Positions 63,337-64,000 of a stretch of DNA of 64,000 bases are shown piece by piece. Position 1 is the first letter of the stretch; each line of letters begins with the position of its first letter. The DNA is taken from positions 3,262,213-3,326,212 of the forward strand of contig NZ_CP007161.1 in the NCBI RefSeq assembly GCF_000725285.1, written 5' to 3'. The position numbers and the translations under genes are program-made. Origin of the DNA: Virgibacillus sp. SK37 (lineage in GTDB: Bacteria > Bacillota > Bacilli > Bacillales > Amphibacillaceae). Below the pieces are notes generated by a model, which was not told where the DNA came from, searched no databases, and worked only from the letters and a program-made list of their open reading frames with translations.

Positions 63337-64000
63337 TAGGATTCTCCTCCTTTTTTATGTATCTTAATTCGAGGATCCAGAATGCCATATGCGATATCGA
63401 CAAGGAAAAGCATAAATATGAGAAAAGCACTGTAAAATACAGTTGTCCCCATGATGACTGGATAATCACGCTGGTTAATACTTTCAACAAAATATTTTCC
63501 CATACCGGGGATTGCGAAGATCTTTTCGATAACAAACGTGCCTGTTAAGATACCTGCAAGTAACGTACCCATGATCGTAACAACAGGCATAAGCGCATTC
63601 TTAAGTGCATGCTTAAACACAATTTTCCATGGGGAAAGCCCCTTCGCTCTTGCCATCTTAATATAATCCTGTGTAAGGACTTCTAGCATGGTAGACCTTG
63701 TTAGCCTTGCAATAATCGCCATTGGCCCAGTCGCAAGTGCTATAATAGGAAGCACCATATGTGCAGGACTGGACCATGTTGCAACAGGGAAAATCTCATA
63801 GGTTACAGCCAGCTGCTGAATGAGTAATGTAGCAAGAACAAAGTTTGGTATGGAAATTCCCAGAACGGCGATGCTCATTGCCATATAATCAATAACACCG
63901 TTATGTTTCAAAGCGGCAATTATACCAAGAATGATTCCAGAAAAAACTGCTACTAATATGGTGACAATCCCAAGTTCAAATGAAATTGGGAACCCTCTTC
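63336..64000 (-). CDS. dppB: Peptide ABC transporter permease (DppB type), N-terminus outside window
   Basis: Open to the right edge of the window: at least 221 codons, beginning inside a helix (RGFPISFELGIVTILVAV). ARLTRSTMLEVLTQDYIKMARAKG is the EAA coupling loop, and GTVFYSAFLIFMLFLVDIAY-like C-terminal helices follow. About 90-110 N-terminal residues are missing. The promoter and any regulator site of the dpp-ykf operon lie outside the window. Confidence 0.88.
   Translation of the reverse strand, partial: RGFPISFELGIVTILVAVFSGIILGIIAALKHNGVIDYMAMSIAVLGISIPNFVLATLLIQQLAVTYEIFPVATWSSPAHMVLPIIALATGPMAIIARLTRSTMLEVLTQDYIKMARAKGLSPWKIVFKHALKNALMPVVTIMGTLLAGILTGTFVIEKIFAIPGMGKYFVESINQRDYPVIMGTTVFYSAFLIFMLFLVDIAYGILDPRIKIHKKGGES

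Noticed and set aside
1-64000. Prophage or integrative element around the AimR-like gene
   Set aside because: No integrase, repressor, capsid or lysis gene is seen; flanking genes keep the Bacillus chromosomal order.

Overview
The window reads as the chromosome of a low-G+C, endospore-forming Gram-positive rod of the family Bacillaceae. It carries spoIID, spoIIQ and spoIIID, mbl, the flagellar rod pair flhO/flhP, a ComK-like regulator, teichoic-acid genes and strong AGGAGG ribosome sites. The gene order spoIID...spoIIQ...spoIIID-mbl-flhO-flhP...fabZ matches the Bacillus subtilis chromosome. The many GC-rich intergenic repeats suggest an Oceanobacillus/Virgibacillus-type relative, but the genus is an inference. 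No rRNA, tRNA, prophage, transposase or CRISPR array was seen.

Layout. (1) 1-15.8 kb is a cell-envelope island: a partial cell-wall amidase, a GW/SH3 glucosaminidase, wall-teichoic-acid genes of the ribitol type (tarI, tarJ, two TagF/TarL-family polymerases, one frameshifted), a TarM-like glycosyltransferase, two near-duplicate tagD-tagB cassettes around an acyltransferase, and an LtaS-type lipoteichoic-acid synthase. (2) 15.9-26 kb holds an APC permease, a large Vpr-like subtilase, 6-phosphogluconate dehydrogenase and tagO, separated by repeat-rich spacers. (3) 26-30 kb is a TPP riboswitch followed, 700 bp later, by a four-gene thiamine-precursor (HMP) transporter operon. (4) 30-38 kb holds an aryl-sulfate sulfotransferase, small membrane proteins, a guanidine-I riboswitch with a paired SMR exporter, a split ThrE-type exporter, and zwf. 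(5) 38-47 kb holds a TetR-controlled RND efflux operon, a ComK-like gene, a YtxH protein, fabZ and small proteins. (6) 47-55 kb is the sporulation/shape/flagellar block; between spoIIQ and spoIIID it contains an AimR-like (arbitrium-type) receptor followed by a 41-codon secreted-peptide gene. (7) 55-64 kb is the dpp-ykf operon for uptake and recycling of murein peptides.

Two features stand out. First, the AimR-like receptor and its candidate pheromone gene sit in a host sporulation locus with no phage genes around them, and the receptor appears to lack the usual N-terminal DNA-binding domain. Second, six intergenic stretches carry degenerate tandem repeats with a strict 20-21 bp period. Their core sequences differ (CTCTCAT, GTCTCGG, CTCC-CCGATTA) but all lie in the same strand orientation. 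A separate set of GC-rich 120-130 bp elements occurs as A-B pairs at three loci. Two genes carry 1-base frameshifts in A7 runs.

All family names come from reading the translated sequence; no database search was run. Start codons were moved where a ribosome site clearly favours another codon.
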